A stretch of 64,000 nt of DNA from Bacillota bacterium (lineage in GTDB: Bacteria; Bacillota; UBA4882; UBA8346): NCBI GenBank assembly GCA_023435565.1, contig JAEYRN010000103.1:89376-153375 (forward strand). The letters run 5' to 3'. A model generated the notes under the pieces. That model saw nothing but the letters and a program-made list of their open reading frames with translations, had not been told where the DNA came from and searched no databases. This document shows, one piece after another, positions 17,302 to 26,129 of this stretch (position 1 is its first letter; every line of letters starts with the position of its first letter). Position numbers and translations under genes: made by a program.

Positions 17302-19926
17302 ATGAATCGACTTTCCCGAATTATACTTGGTGCGGTAGTTGTTTTTTTTATACTTATTATTAGTTTCTCCGGAAAATATATCGACCTGTTATGGTTTCAA
17401 ACTATAGGATCTACCGCTGTCTTTTGGATTAGTCTGATTACCGGTCCACTTACAAAAATTGCTTTTATTCTCCTAATCTTCGGCTTTTTCTTAGTCAATT
17501 TGCTCATTGCAATTCGAGCCTTTAACCGGGTGCATGTGGTAGGTGCCTTGATGCCGGAGATATCCAAAAAATCGGTATTGATACCCGGATTAATAGTTAC
17601 GGGAGTCCTCTCTTTTGTTCTTGGCGCCGGGTTAAGTCTGCACTGGACAACAATTCAACAGTTTATTCATAGAATACCGGTCGGCATAGTTGACCCAATC
17701 TTTAAACAAGATGTCGGATTTTACTTGTTTGAGTTTCCTTTTTATCAACAACTGAATCGCCTGTTTCAGGTCGTTTCTTTGATTGGACTCGCCGGAACTA
17801 CTTTGGTTTACTTTCTAGCCAAAGCACTTTGGAGACAAGGCAATTCTTTGGAACTATCCGTCTCCGCCAAAATTCATCTTACTTTACTGACAATTCTATT
17901 TTTAACCTTAAAAATATGGAGTTATAGTCTTGGTAAATTTAGCTTACTTTTTCAAGAAACTACCCGGATCACGGGGGTCAATTATACTGCCGAACACGCC
18001 CGTATTCTAGGTTTAACTTTACTATCCTGGTTAATAATTGGAATAATCGGGTTATTATTCCTTGGCCTTTTCCGAAAGGGGGTTAAACTTTTACTGGGGA
18101 GCATTATTGTTTGGTTAGCCGGTTCCTTTATCTTGAATGTGATTTACCCCGGGGTAGTCCAAAATATCAAAGTGACTCCCAACGAATATGAACTAGAGGC
18201 TCCATATTTAAGAAACCACATTGACTTTACCCGTAAGGCTTATGCTTTAGATAAAATAAAACAAGCCCCTTACATCCCTGATGAGGCCAATACTCAACGT
18301 TTAACAACCAGTCATCCTTCATTAACGGATTTAAGACTTTGGCATTATGAACCGTTATTAAACTCTTATAATCAACTGCAATCAATCCGTCCTTATTATC
18401 AATTTAATGATATTGATATTGACCGTTACTTATCTACCACCGGTCAAAGACAAGTAATGATTTCCGCCCGCGAACTGCTTAGTGAAAGATTACCGGACCA
18501 AGCCCGGACTTGGATTAATCTGCATCTTACTTATACTCATGGTTACGGTTTTGCCTCAAACCAAGTCAATCAATTTTCCGAAGAGGGACAGCCAATTTTT
18601 GTCGCTAAAGATTTGCCTCCCAAAACCGCACCGGTATTTCCCGGGCTTAAGGTAAATAACCCCGGCATTTATTTTGGCGAAACTACCAATAACTATATAA
18701 TCGTTAATACTAAAAACGGCGAGTTTGATTATCCAAAAGGCGATCAGAACGTGGTAGCGTCTTATCAGGGGAATACCGGAATTCGTCTTAATTCATTTTT
18801 TGTCAAAACTTTAATGACTCTCAAATATCAGGAACCGAACTTCTTACTTTCGCCACAGTTAACAAAGGAAAGTAGTATTCTTCTCTACCGCAATATAAAG
18901 ACCCGAGTCCAAAAACTTGCCCCTTTCTTAAGTTTTGATAACGACCCATATCTAGTGGTCTCCGGTGGAAAACTATACTGGATTATCGATGCCTATACTA
19001 CCAGTTCCAAATATCCGTATTCCAAGCCTTATACATTCGGCGGCCTTAACTATGTGCGCAATTCCGTAAAAACAGTAATTGACGCTTATGATGGTGTTGT
19101 TAGCTTTTATGTTACCGATCCAACCGATCCCATTATTCAGGTTTGGCAAAAAGTTTTCCCCGGTCTTTTCAAATCACTCCAAGAAATTGACCCTGATATC
19201 AAAAACCATTTCCGCTATCCCGAAGACTTATTTACTATCCAACGGGATATGCTATTACAATACCACATGACCAACCCTAGAACTTTCTATGAAAAAGAAG
19301 ACTATTGGAATGTTCCTGAGGTTAGTCAAGATAAATTATTTGAACCAATTTATGTAACCTTAAAATTGCCTGAGGCAAAGAATGCCGAGTTTGTAATGAT
19401 GCAACCATTTTCCCCTCGAAATAAACAAAATCTGATAGCTTGGATTATAGCCCGGTGTGATCAACCTAATTATGGGGAATTAATTTTATATACCCTTCCT
19501 AAAGACCAAAATATTTATGGCCCGGAACAGATTGATAGCCGTATCAATCAGGATGAGAGCATATCGCAGCTAATCACTTTATGGAACCAACAACAATCCA
19601 ATATAACCTGGGGCAACTTACTGATTATCCCTATAGATGGCCAAATTCTCTACATTAAACCTCTTTTTATGGAGTCTGAACGGGGGCGTCAGGCTGAACT
19701 AAAAAAAATTGTAATGGTTTATCGTAATCAAGTATCGCTGGGAGACACAGTTTCTGAGGCTTTGAACGGTTTTTCCAAAACCTTCCGTACCGAACATCAA
19801 GTTACGGATACCCCCAAAACGGACCGTAGAGCTGAAATCATTAACGAATTACTAAATATTAATCAAGAAGAACAGAAGATAAACAAGAAAAAGATGCAAC
19901 TATTACAAGAATTGAAAAACTTCTAA
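17302..19926 (+). CDS. UPF0182 family large membrane protein
   Basis: This 874-residue protein matches the UPF0182/COG1615 family. The first 300 residues carry seven hydrophobic helices; a large extracytoplasmic domain follows, with family blocks such as THGYGFASNQVNQFSEEGQP and FGETTNNYIIVN. The C-terminus (about 845-874) is a charged coiled coil. The function of the family is not established. The ATG has AAAGGAG upstream. It is a single-gene unit that ends in a strong shared terminator. Confidence 0.92.
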   Translation: MNRLSRIILGAVVVFFILIISFSGKYIDLLWFQTIGSTAVFWISLITGPLTKIAFILLIFGFFLVNLLIAIRAFNRVHVVGALMPEISKKSVLIPGLIVTGVLSFVLGAGLSLHWTTIQQFIHRIPVGIVDPIFKQDVGFYLFEFPFYQQLNRLFQVVSLIGLAGTTLVYFLAKALWRQGNSLELSVSAKIHLTLLTILFLTLKIWSYSLGKFSLLFQETTRITGVNYTAEHARILGLTLLSWLIIGIIGLLFLGLFRKGVKLLLGSIIVWLAGSFILNVIYPGVVQNIKVTPNEYELEAPYLRNHIDFTRKAYALDKIKQAPYIPDEANTQRLTTSHPSLTDLRLWHYEPLLNSYNQLQSIRPYYQFNDIDIDRYLSTTGQRQVMISARELLSERLPDQARTWINLHLTYTHGYGFASNQVNQFSEEGQPIFVAKDLPPKTAPVFPGLKVNNPGIYFGETTNNYIIVNTKNGEFDYPKGDQNVVASYQGNTGIRLNSFFVKTLMTLKYQEPNFLLSPQLTKESSILLYRNIKTRVQKLAPFLSFDNDPYLVVSGGKLYWIIDAYTTSSKYPYSKPYTFGGLNYVRNSVKTVIDAYDGVVSFYVTDPTDPIIQVWQKVFPGLFKSLQEIDPDIKNHFRYPEDLFTIQRDMLLQYHMTNPRTFYEKEDYWNVPEVSQDKLFEPIYVTLKLPEAKNAEFVMMQPFSPRNKQNLIAWIIARCDQPNYGELILYTLPKDQNIYGPEQIDSRINQDESISQLITLWNQQQSNITWGNLLIIPIDGQILYIKPLFMESERGRQAELKKIVMVYRNQVSLGDTVSEALNGFSKTFRTEHQVTDTPKTDRRAEIINELLNINQEEQKINKKKMQLLQELKNF

Positions 19927-19988
19927 TAGTTATTTGAGGTAATTATGCAATTCCTTAATTAAGCAACATGATGAATTCAACTTATATA

Positions 19989-20025
19989 GTAGTCAAAAAG
20001 GCGCTCCAAGCGCCTTTTTGACTAC
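19989..20025. terminator. Bidirectional terminator
   Basis: A 17-bp perfect stem (19989-20005 with 20009-20025) with a 3-nt loop has A5 and T5 tracts inside its arms. It serves the convergent UPF0182 and DUF2935 genes and overlaps the latter's stop codon. Confidence 0.9.
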
Positions 20026-20828
20026 CTTTGTTCCACTCTGGGTCGCCCGGGATCGCATTCCGGTTTCGGTATCCCCGATTGGAACCCGGCTATTTTATGC
20101 AGATAATAACATTCTTCCCGGTACATATGATCAGGAATCAAGGGAGATAATCTGCTTAAAACTTGGTCTTTGATAATTTTCTCCTTCAGTTCCTCAAGAT
20201 ATCCCATAAAGTCCTGTATTACTTTAACTATTTCGAAATTAAATGCCTCCAAAACCGGTTGAACTGCCGGCGGATTACTTCGGTAATATCCTGTGAGCTC
20301 AACAGCTTTGATATACAACTCATCAAAACGGATTAAAAAAAATTCAGCTTCGGCCCGTAAACCATACTCCACTTTATCCAAGTCACTAACTAACGCCGCC
20401 GCATGACCGGAAGCATCCAAGGACCATAATAAATGTTCACCTAGGATATTCTCTTTTGTTAAACCCTCAGGCGTCCCCATTGTTAATACGGATAAAAACC
20501 TTTCTAACTCATTTAACATATGATTATAAAATGTCGGTGTCAAAGATGTAACCGGTAGATTTCGCAAACGATCAGAAAGTAATTCACGTTTGAATTCCCT
20601 AAGACTAATTACTCCGGAGGTAATTTCACCTATCAAATCGCCACCCGGAATAAGGTCGCTTCCCTGCCGGGCTTTATCAAGCCATTTATCAAACAACTGA
20701 ATAAAATTTGCGGCTATCATCACTAAATTATTAGCCTCTGCCGACAGTGAGCTTTTAATGAACCTGGCATGATCGCCCATGATTTGTAACCAAAAAATCA
20801 ACTCGAATCGTAAATTATTTTCACTCAA
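20022..20828 (-). CDS. DUF2935 (hemerythrin-like) protein
   Basis: This 268-residue, mostly helical cytoplasmic protein has two repeats typical of DUF2935. Each begins with a block containing His and Glu (FWLQIMGDHARFI at about residues 12-24, and EHLLWSLDASGHAAAL at about 128-143). Such His/Glu pairs on helices suggest a di-metal, hemerythrin-like or ferritin-like centre; this is inference. The family is found in spore-forming Bacillota. The start ATG lies behind AAAGGGGG. Confidence 0.85.
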   Translation of the reverse strand: MSENNLRFELIFWLQIMGDHARFIKSSLSAEANNLVMIAANFIQLFDKWLDKARQGSDLIPGGDLIGEITSGVISLREFKRELLSDRLRNLPVTSLTPTFYNHMLNELERFLSVLTMGTPEGLTKENILGEHLLWSLDASGHAAALVSDLDKVEYGLRAEAEFFLIRFDELYIKAVELTGYYRSNPPAVQPVLEAFNFEIVKVIQDFMGYLEELKEKIIKDQVLSRLSPLIPDHMYREECYYLHKIAGFQSGIPKPECDPGRPRVEQR

Positions 20829-20883
20829 AACAAAACCCCCTTTCGGGGGTAATATATGCTTTAGCCATAGAATAATTACCTAA

Positions 20884-21411
20884 TTATCCGGCAACCTCTT
20901 CTTTAAAGATCATTCGAAACAGATGGGGGTACTTTTGGGCGATCCGCCTGGCCCGATATGGTGGTTGCAGCCTAGCCTTACGAAGGCCTCCTTTTTGACT
21001 TTCCCGACTATAATACCAAAAAGCGACCATCTCATAGAATTTATAGTAATTCCTCTGCTCGAGCACTAATTCTTTGGGAAACCCATAAGAACGAAGAATT
21101 TCCATGAACTTTGTTTCGGCTAGTTCATCGGTTGCGGCCGAAACTTTCTCCCGGACAACCAGGTATTTCCGCTCTTCCAAATACTTTTGAAACGGATCAA
21201 ATATCTCACCCCTGCATAACCGGACCGATTCTTGGTTAGAGATACCCAGTTCCTTAAATGCATTTTTTAATAGCTTAGTCCCATATTCCACACGTTCAAC
21301 GATATGCGGTGGTATAATCAAGTACCAAGCTTCCTTGGTTTCTAAACGATGAATTACTAAAACTTCAGGTCCGATGAAACATCCGCCTCCGGCGTCATCG
21401 ATTTCGAGCAT
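20884..21411 (-). CDS. Conserved-looking unknown protein with RNase HII-like first motif
   Basis: This 175-residue soluble protein cannot be assigned firmly. Its N-terminus, EIDDAGGGCFIGPEVLVIHR, resembles the first catalytic motif of RNase HII (IDEAGRGPLAGPV). Later there are Cys-Arg-Gly-Glu and Asp-Pro residues (CRGEIFDPFQKYL, about 67-79) and a helical C-terminal half rich in Tyr and Arg. It is shorter than RNase HII (about 200 residues), and I do not see the usual later Asp motifs. A divergent RNase H-fold nuclease is possible. It lies between ispF and the DUF2935 gene as a separate unit. Confidence 0.55.
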   Translation of the reverse strand: MLEIDDAGGGCFIGPEVLVIHRLETKEAWYLIIPPHIVERVEYGTKLLKNAFKELGISNQESVRLCRGEIFDPFQKYLEERKYLVVREKVSAATDELAETKFMEILRSYGFPKELVLEQRNYYKFYEMVAFWYYSRESQKGGLRKARLQPPYRARRIAQKYPHLFRMIFKEEVAG

Positions 21412-21553
21412 TATAAATCGTCCTTTTCAAAAAAATGATAAAATATTAACATTTAATTTGTAATAACTGATCAGTGTAAACTATTAAATATCACTTGTTA
21501 TGATACACCCTTTAAAAACCATTTTCAAGTGACAGGAAATAGAAACAAAGACC

Positions 21554-22033
21554 TCAGGCTTGCCTATGTTCTAATAAAACCACTGCCAATGCTCCAATCC
21601 CTTCGCCTCGACCGGTAAAACCCAATCCTTCCGTAGTTGTCGCCTTAATATTCACCCGTGAAATCTCGATTTCAGCAAGATTCGCAATTCTCTGTCTCAT
21701 TGGAGAGATATATCCGGCTAATTTTGGACGTTCTGCAATAATCGTCGCGTCAATGTTTTTAATTTGATAATTTTGATCATTAATTAATGTTAATACTCGT
21801 TTTAATAGGATAGTACTGTCTATATCCTTAAAATCCGGGTCCCGGTCGGGAAAATGCACTCCTATGTCCCCAGCGCCAATCGCTCCCAATAAAGCGTCCA
21901 TCACGGCATGAATCAAAACATCCGCATCAGAATGCCCAAGTAAACCCATTTCATAAGGAATTTCGATTCCGCCTAAAAATAAACGTCTACCTGAAACAAG
22001 CCGGTGAACATCAAAACCCTGTCCGATCCTCAT
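21554..22033 (-). CDS. ispF: 2-C-methyl-D-erythritol 2,4-cyclodiphosphate synthase
   Basis: This 159-residue enzyme of the MEP isoprenoid pathway has the GFDVHRL zinc motif (Asp8, His10), LGHSDADVL with the third zinc His, and the C-terminal TTTEGLGFTGRGEGI segment. It is a cytoplasmic trimer in the family. The gene overlaps ispD by 23 bp, so the two steps are coupled. Confidence 0.97.
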   Translation of the reverse strand: MRIGQGFDVHRLVSGRRLFLGGIEIPYEMGLLGHSDADVLIHAVMDALLGAIGAGDIGVHFPDRDPDFKDIDSTILLKRVLTLINDQNYQIKNIDATIIAERPKLAGYISPMRQRIANLAEIEISRVNIKATTTEGLGFTGRGEGIGALAVVLLEHRQA

Positions 22034-22754
22034 TCTCTCTCCTCCTTAAAATCGCTTCCGCTAATATCAGGTCCTCGGGAGTGGTTATCTTTAAGTTTTC
22101 ATATGAGCCTGGAATTAATTTAACCGGATGTCCGCAATATTCAACCACCCCACAGTCATCCGTAAATGATAATCCGGATAAACTTGCCTTTTGGTAGCAT
22201 TCCAGTAATAAATCCAGATCAAAAACTTGCGGGGTCTGGACCCCTAAAAAACTTGAACGATCGGGTGTCATAATCACCGTCCCGTCCTGGTTAACTTGTT
22301 TAATAGTATCTTTTAACGGGACTCCAACCCCAACTGCACCGAATTCCGCGCCGGCCATTAATGATTGATGTAATAGTATGGGCGTTAAAAGCGGTCTTGC
22401 CCCATCATGGACTGCCGCCAAACGTTTACGGACTTTCCAACCCGTCCAGCACCTCAAGTATTCAAGACCATTGGCTACCGATTCCTGACGTTCTTCGCCT
22501 CCGTCAACTATGACAAATTCCTTACCATACTTTCTTGCCATTAATTCGATTTGATTTTGTAAGGTTTCTTTTTCCTCCGGTTTAATCGCTAAAACTACAA
22601 TTTTAATTAACTCCGAAGCAAAAAATGTTTCTAACGTCCGTTCCAAAACACTACGCCCCAATAACGGCAGCATTATTTTATTTAACGAAACGTTCATCCT
22701 CCTGCCGCTTCCCGCAGCCGGAATAATCACGCCAGCTTCAAAAGACTCTTTCAT
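22011..22754 (-). CDS. ispD: 2-C-methyl-D-erythritol 4-phosphate cytidylyltransferase
   Basis: The enzyme transfers CMP to MEP in isoprenoid synthesis. The nucleotide-binding start IIPAAGSGRRM, the AVHDGARPLL motif and the TDDCGVVE segment identify IspD (about 247 residues). ATG 22754 follows GGAGG at four bases; the frame is open to 22799, but that part holds a dispersed repeat. It overlaps ispF and lies downstream of the PIN/TRAM gene, with a terminator between them. Confidence 0.95.
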   Translation of the reverse strand: MKESFEAGVIIPAAGSGRRMNVSLNKIMLPLLGRSVLERTLETFFASELIKIVVLAIKPEEKETLQNQIELMARKYGKEFVIVDGGEERQESVANGLEYLRCWTGWKVRKRLAAVHDGARPLLTPILLHQSLMAGAEFGAVGVGVPLKDTIKQVNQDGTVIMTPDRSSFLGVQTPQVFDLDLLLECYQKASLSGLSFTDDCGVVEYCGHPVKLIPGSYENLKITTPEDLILAEAILRRRENEDRTGF

Positions 22755-22771
22755 AAATCCTCCACTTATAT

Positions 22772-22795
22772 AAGATGAAGTAAGTTGAATTAAAT
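22772..22795. repeat. Single arm of the GATGAAGTAAGTTGAATT repeat
   Basis: This stretch matches the left arm of the palindrome at 41371-41428 in about 21 of 24 positions. No right arm is visible here. It lies just upstream of the ispD ribosome site. Confidence 0.5.
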
Positions 22796-22864
22796 TCATT
22801 AATTCTTATTTAATAGGATGAATATTACAATATTCATTTTTAGATTGTTTTTTCCTCCTAAATA

Positions 22865-22888
22865 AAAAACGCCTTTTACGGCGTTTTT
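22865..22888 (-). terminator. Rho-independent terminator after the PIN/TRAM gene
   Basis: The 9-bp stem 22865-22873 (A5 then ACGCC-type bases) pairs with 22880-22888. The minus-strand right arm ends in a T-run. Confidence 0.8.
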
Positions 22889-22926
22889 TCATTCAAAGAT
22901 CCTTATCTGAGAGGCTAATAATAAAC

Positions 22927-23988
22927 TTACATAGAAGTTACTTTAGAAACCATATATTCTTTCGGTTTTGCAAAAATCATTCTTCCCGCTGAAGTCTGAA
23001 GAACACTAGTTACTAAAATCTCAATATTTAAACCGATAAAATTCTTTCCGCCTTCAACTACAATCATTGTTCCATCTTCTAAATAACCAATTCCCTGCCC
23101 ATATTCTTTACCGTCGCGTAAAACATGGACCATCATCTCTTCTCCTGGTAAAACCACTGGTTTAATTGCATTGGATAGATCATTTATGTTTAATACTTCG
23201 ACACCGTATAATTCGGCGACTTTATTTAAATTAAAATCGTTAGTTACAACTTTAGCTTCCAATTCCCTAGCCAAGCGAAGTAACTTAGTATCCACTTCAG
23301 CCAAGTCCTCATAATCCATATCAAATATTCGGACTGAAACTTGATTCTCTTTTTGAATTTTATTTAAAATGTCCAAACCCCGGCGTCCTCGATTTCGACG
23401 TAATGGATCTGAAGAATCGGCTATTTTTTGTAGCTCGTTCAATACAAAGTGAGGAATAATCAAGACCCCTTCTAAAAAACCGGTTTTACACAAATCAGCA
23501 ATCCGTCCATCAATAATTGCACTAGTGTCAAGGATTTTAAGGAGGTCTTTCCCGGAACTGATTTTTTTTTGCTCAGCACATTGACTATAATTAAAAAATA
23601 GTTCAATTAATTCCTTTGTTTTAGTTGAAGCCAGAATAATAAAAAAACTGGAACAAAAAACTAATAATATAACTATAAGAACAGATCTATGCACAACACC
23701 AAATAATTCTATAACCGGGCCGGAAGCAATTATCAATAATGCAGCGACTAAGATTCCGGTTAAAAGGGCTGTTACCCTAATCACAAATTCTTGACAACTA
23801 ATCTGGTTAAGCCATCCGGTTAAGAACGATACTCCTAAATTATAAAAGATACGGCTGACAATTGCCCCAAGTAAAGTAATAAACATCCAATAATACCAGT
23901 TTGAATCGGCCGGTTTAAAAGTCCAAGCAACTACTAGGATAAAGAAGCTCCATATCAGCGGCCAAAATATATTCCCTCTTCGACGCAA
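22927..23988 (-). CDS. Membrane-anchored PIN/TRAM domain protein (YacL-like)
   Basis: This 353-residue protein has four N-terminal membrane helices (about 10-120). A PIN nuclease domain follows (LDTSAIIDGRIADL at about 153-166, with further Asp residues in VVTNDFNLNKVAEL), and a C-terminal TRAM RNA-binding domain is at about 285-345. The family is placed next to ispD in many Bacillota. It is probably an RNase acting at the membrane. The start is TTG with AGGGGTG about eight bases upstream. Confidence 0.92.
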   Translation of the reverse strand: MRRRGNIFWPLIWSFFILVVAWTFKPADSNWYYWMFITLLGAIVSRIFYNLGVSFLTGWLNQISCQEFVIRVTALLTGILVAALLIIASGPVIELFGVVHRSVLIVILLVFCSSFFIILASTKTKELIELFFNYSQCAEQKKISSGKDLLKILDTSAIIDGRIADLCKTGFLEGVLIIPHFVLNELQKIADSSDPLRRNRGRRGLDILNKIQKENQVSVRIFDMDYEDLAEVDTKLLRLARELEAKVVTNDFNLNKVAELYGVEVLNINDLSNAIKPVVLPGEEMMVHVLRDGKEYGQGIGYLEDGTMIVVEGGKNFIGLNIEILVTSVLQTSAGRMIFAKPKEYMVSKVTSM

Positions 23989-24100
23989 ACCGCAATCACC
24001 CCTATTCCATCAATAATACAGTTATTATTGACCATATTTCTAAAATTATCCACTTAAATAGGGTTTTTAAGAATTTTTCAAAATTATGCCATCAAAATAA

Positions 24101-24128
24101 AAAAAGCCCGGCAATATACCGAGCTTTT
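24101..24128 (-). terminator. Terminator after carD
   Basis: AAAAAGC-CCGG at 24101-24111 pairs with CCG-AGCTTTT at 24119-24128, with one mismatch. On the minus strand it ends in a T-run about 25 bp after the carD stop. Confidence 0.75.
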
Positions 24129-24152
24129 GTAAAATTTAATATAGCACATAAA

Positions 24153-24629
24153 TTAACTTAAATATCCATCTAAGATCTCTTCCATCTGATTTTCGGCAAC
24201 ATTTTTAGCCAACACTAATTCGCTTAACAAAATGCGCCTGGCATTTTCAAGCATCTTTTTTTCACCGGTGGAAAGTCCTTTTTGACGGTCACGGCTTGCC
24301 AAATTTCGAACTACTTCAGCCACTTCAAAAATACTTCCGCTTTTTATTTTTTCCAGATTAATCCGATAACGATGGTTCCAGTTTAAAGGCATATTTGAGG
24401 TTTCATTCTGTAAAACATCAAAAACTTTCAAAATCTCCTGTTCGTCAATGATCTGTCTTAATCCTACTTCATTTACTTTATTCAAAGGGATCATTGCTTT
24501 CATTTCGCCCATTGGAAGTTTAATCACATAGTAATTGAGCTTTTCCCCGGAAATTTCTCTTTCTTCAATACCCTCAATTATTCCTGCACCATGCATCGGA
24601 TAAACTACTTTATCGCCGATGTTAAACAT
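24153..24629 (-). CDS. CarD-family transcriptional regulator
   Basis: This 158-residue protein has the N-terminal RNA polymerase-interacting Tudor-like domain (FNIGDKVVYPMHGAGIIEGI) and a helical C-terminal DNA-contacting domain (about 60-155). CarD proteins stabilise open promoter complexes. It is monocistronic, with a good AGGAGG site and a terminator. Position next to PIN/TRAM-ispD fits the common clostridial order. Confidence 0.93.
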   Translation of the reverse strand: MFNIGDKVVYPMHGAGIIEGIEEREISGEKLNYYVIKLPMGEMKAMIPLNKVNEVGLRQIIDEQEILKVFDVLQNETSNMPLNWNHRYRINLEKIKSGSIFEVAEVVRNLASRDRQKGLSTGEKKMLENARRILLSELVLAKNVAENQMEEILDGYLS

Positions 24630-24917
24630 TCAAATCCTCCTAACAAATCACAATATTATTATATAACGAGGATTCGTTAAAGTCAAGTTAAATATTTTAA
24701 CAGTTTTTAATATCTTTGTCAACGATTTTTTTAAGAAAAATATTTTTAAAATCTACTCAAATTTGAAAAAATTTTGTGCCTAATATAATGGCTATGTTAC
24801 ATTAATACTTAATATATAAGATTATTACATGTTATTAATATACAAATAATAGGAGTTACGAGTAATAAAACAGGTTTGAGCGAGAAGATTGTATATTTTT
24901 GATTTGATACCAATTTT

Positions 24918-26006
24918 CTAAACCGTTCGATAATAATAGTGACGGTCGAGTAAAATTTGTTCCCGAAGCCTCCGCAAACCATCTTTAATTGTTCTAGCAC
25001 GAACTTCGCCAATACCTTCGACTTCATCTAATTCCTCGGTAGAAGCATCTAAAATTTTTTGGAGCTCACCAAAAGTTACAACTAAGTTCTCTACCACTGG
25101 GAAAGGTAAACGAGGGATCTTATTTAATAATCGATAACCTCGTGCGGAAACCGATAAATCAGGTGAAGTTCCACTAGGATAACCCAACAACCGAATCAAA
25201 GAGTTTAAATCAAGTAATTCATCGTCATCCCAGACAGATAAGGTTTCTTTAACATCATTTACTAAATTGGGATTGCCCGAAAAATAATCTCTTAATACCA
25301 GTAACCCGTCATCTTCAATATCTACCATCAATTCTTCCAATTGCATGCTGACCAATCGACCCTCTGAGCCTAATTCATAAATATACCGCTTAATCTCGGC
25401 AGCTATTCTGCTTACCATTTCAGCCCTTTGCACTACAGTCGCAATATCGGAAAGGGTCACTAAATTTTCAAACTCTAAAGCGGATAGGTTTAACAATGCT
25501 TGTTCTAAAACACTTTTATATTTCTGTAAAGTTTGCAAAGCTTGATTTGCCTTTGCCAAAACAGTGCCAATCTCTCGTATAACATAACGTCGGTTCCCTT
25601 TATAAAGTGTAATAACATTTCGTCTTTGGGAGATAGCGATAACCAAATCCCCGGTTTGAACTGCCATCCGTTCAGCGGTTCGATGCCGGGTTCCAGTTTC
25701 CGAGGTTGGGATTAAATGATCTGGGGTTAAATGAGCATTAGCCACCAAGATTTTCTTGGCATCTGAAGAAAGCACAATTGCCCCATCCATTTTAGCCAAT
25801 TCATAAAGACTGGATGGTTCTAAGTCCGAGTTGATTCTAAATCCTCCACCAACTAATTTTAAAACACTTTCAGAATCGGAAACCACTATCAAAGCGCCTG
25901 TTTTAGCCCTTAAAATATTTTCTAATCCCTCGTAGAGGGTTGTGCCAGGGGCTACCATCTTTAAAACTTTAAATAATTCCTCCTGCTTTTGGTCTTTTTC
26001 ACCCAT
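24918..26006 (-). CDS. disA: DNA integrity scanning diadenylate cyclase
   Basis: This 362-residue enzyme makes cyclic di-AMP from two ATP and scans DNA for lesions, acting as a checkpoint before sporulation. The DAC domain shows the DGA motif (KMDGAIVL) and the RHR motif (TGTRHRTAERM). A helical spine follows, and the C-terminal helix-hairpin-helix DNA-binding part is seen in DEVEGIGEVRARTI. It lies downstream of radA, the usual partner in Bacillota, with a palindromic repeat between. Confidence 0.97.
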   Translation of the reverse strand: MGEKDQKQEELFKVLKMVAPGTTLYEGLENILRAKTGALIVVSDSESVLKLVGGGFRINSDLEPSSLYELAKMDGAIVLSSDAKKILVANAHLTPDHLIPTSETGTRHRTAERMAVQTGDLVIAISQRRNVITLYKGNRRYVIREIGTVLAKANQALQTLQKYKSVLEQALLNLSALEFENLVTLSDIATVVQRAEMVSRIAAEIKRYIYELGSEGRLVSMQLEELMVDIEDDGLLVLRDYFSGNPNLVNDVKETLSVWDDDELLDLNSLIRLLGYPSGTSPDLSVSARGYRLLNKIPRLPFPVVENLVVTFGELQKILDASTEELDEVEGIGEVRARTIKDGLRRLREQILLDRHYYYRTV

Positions 26007-26045
26007 ATCCCGAACCTCCGTTATTGACCCGGTTCTATCCTCCTG

Positions 26046-26129
26046 TAGGATGATGTAAATACCTAATTGATAGTATTTGCATTCGGCCTTAGGAATGCAA
26101 ATCTTAGTTAAGAAATTTACTTCATCCTA
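26046..26129. repeat. Compound palindrome between radA and disA
   Basis: The outer arms 26046-26060 and 26115-26129 pair over 14 of 15 bases. An inner stem pairs ATTTGCATTC with GAATGCAAAT. The outer sequence (TAGGATGATGTAAAT) resembles the arm at 41371. The right arm includes the radA stop codon. Confidence 0.65.
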
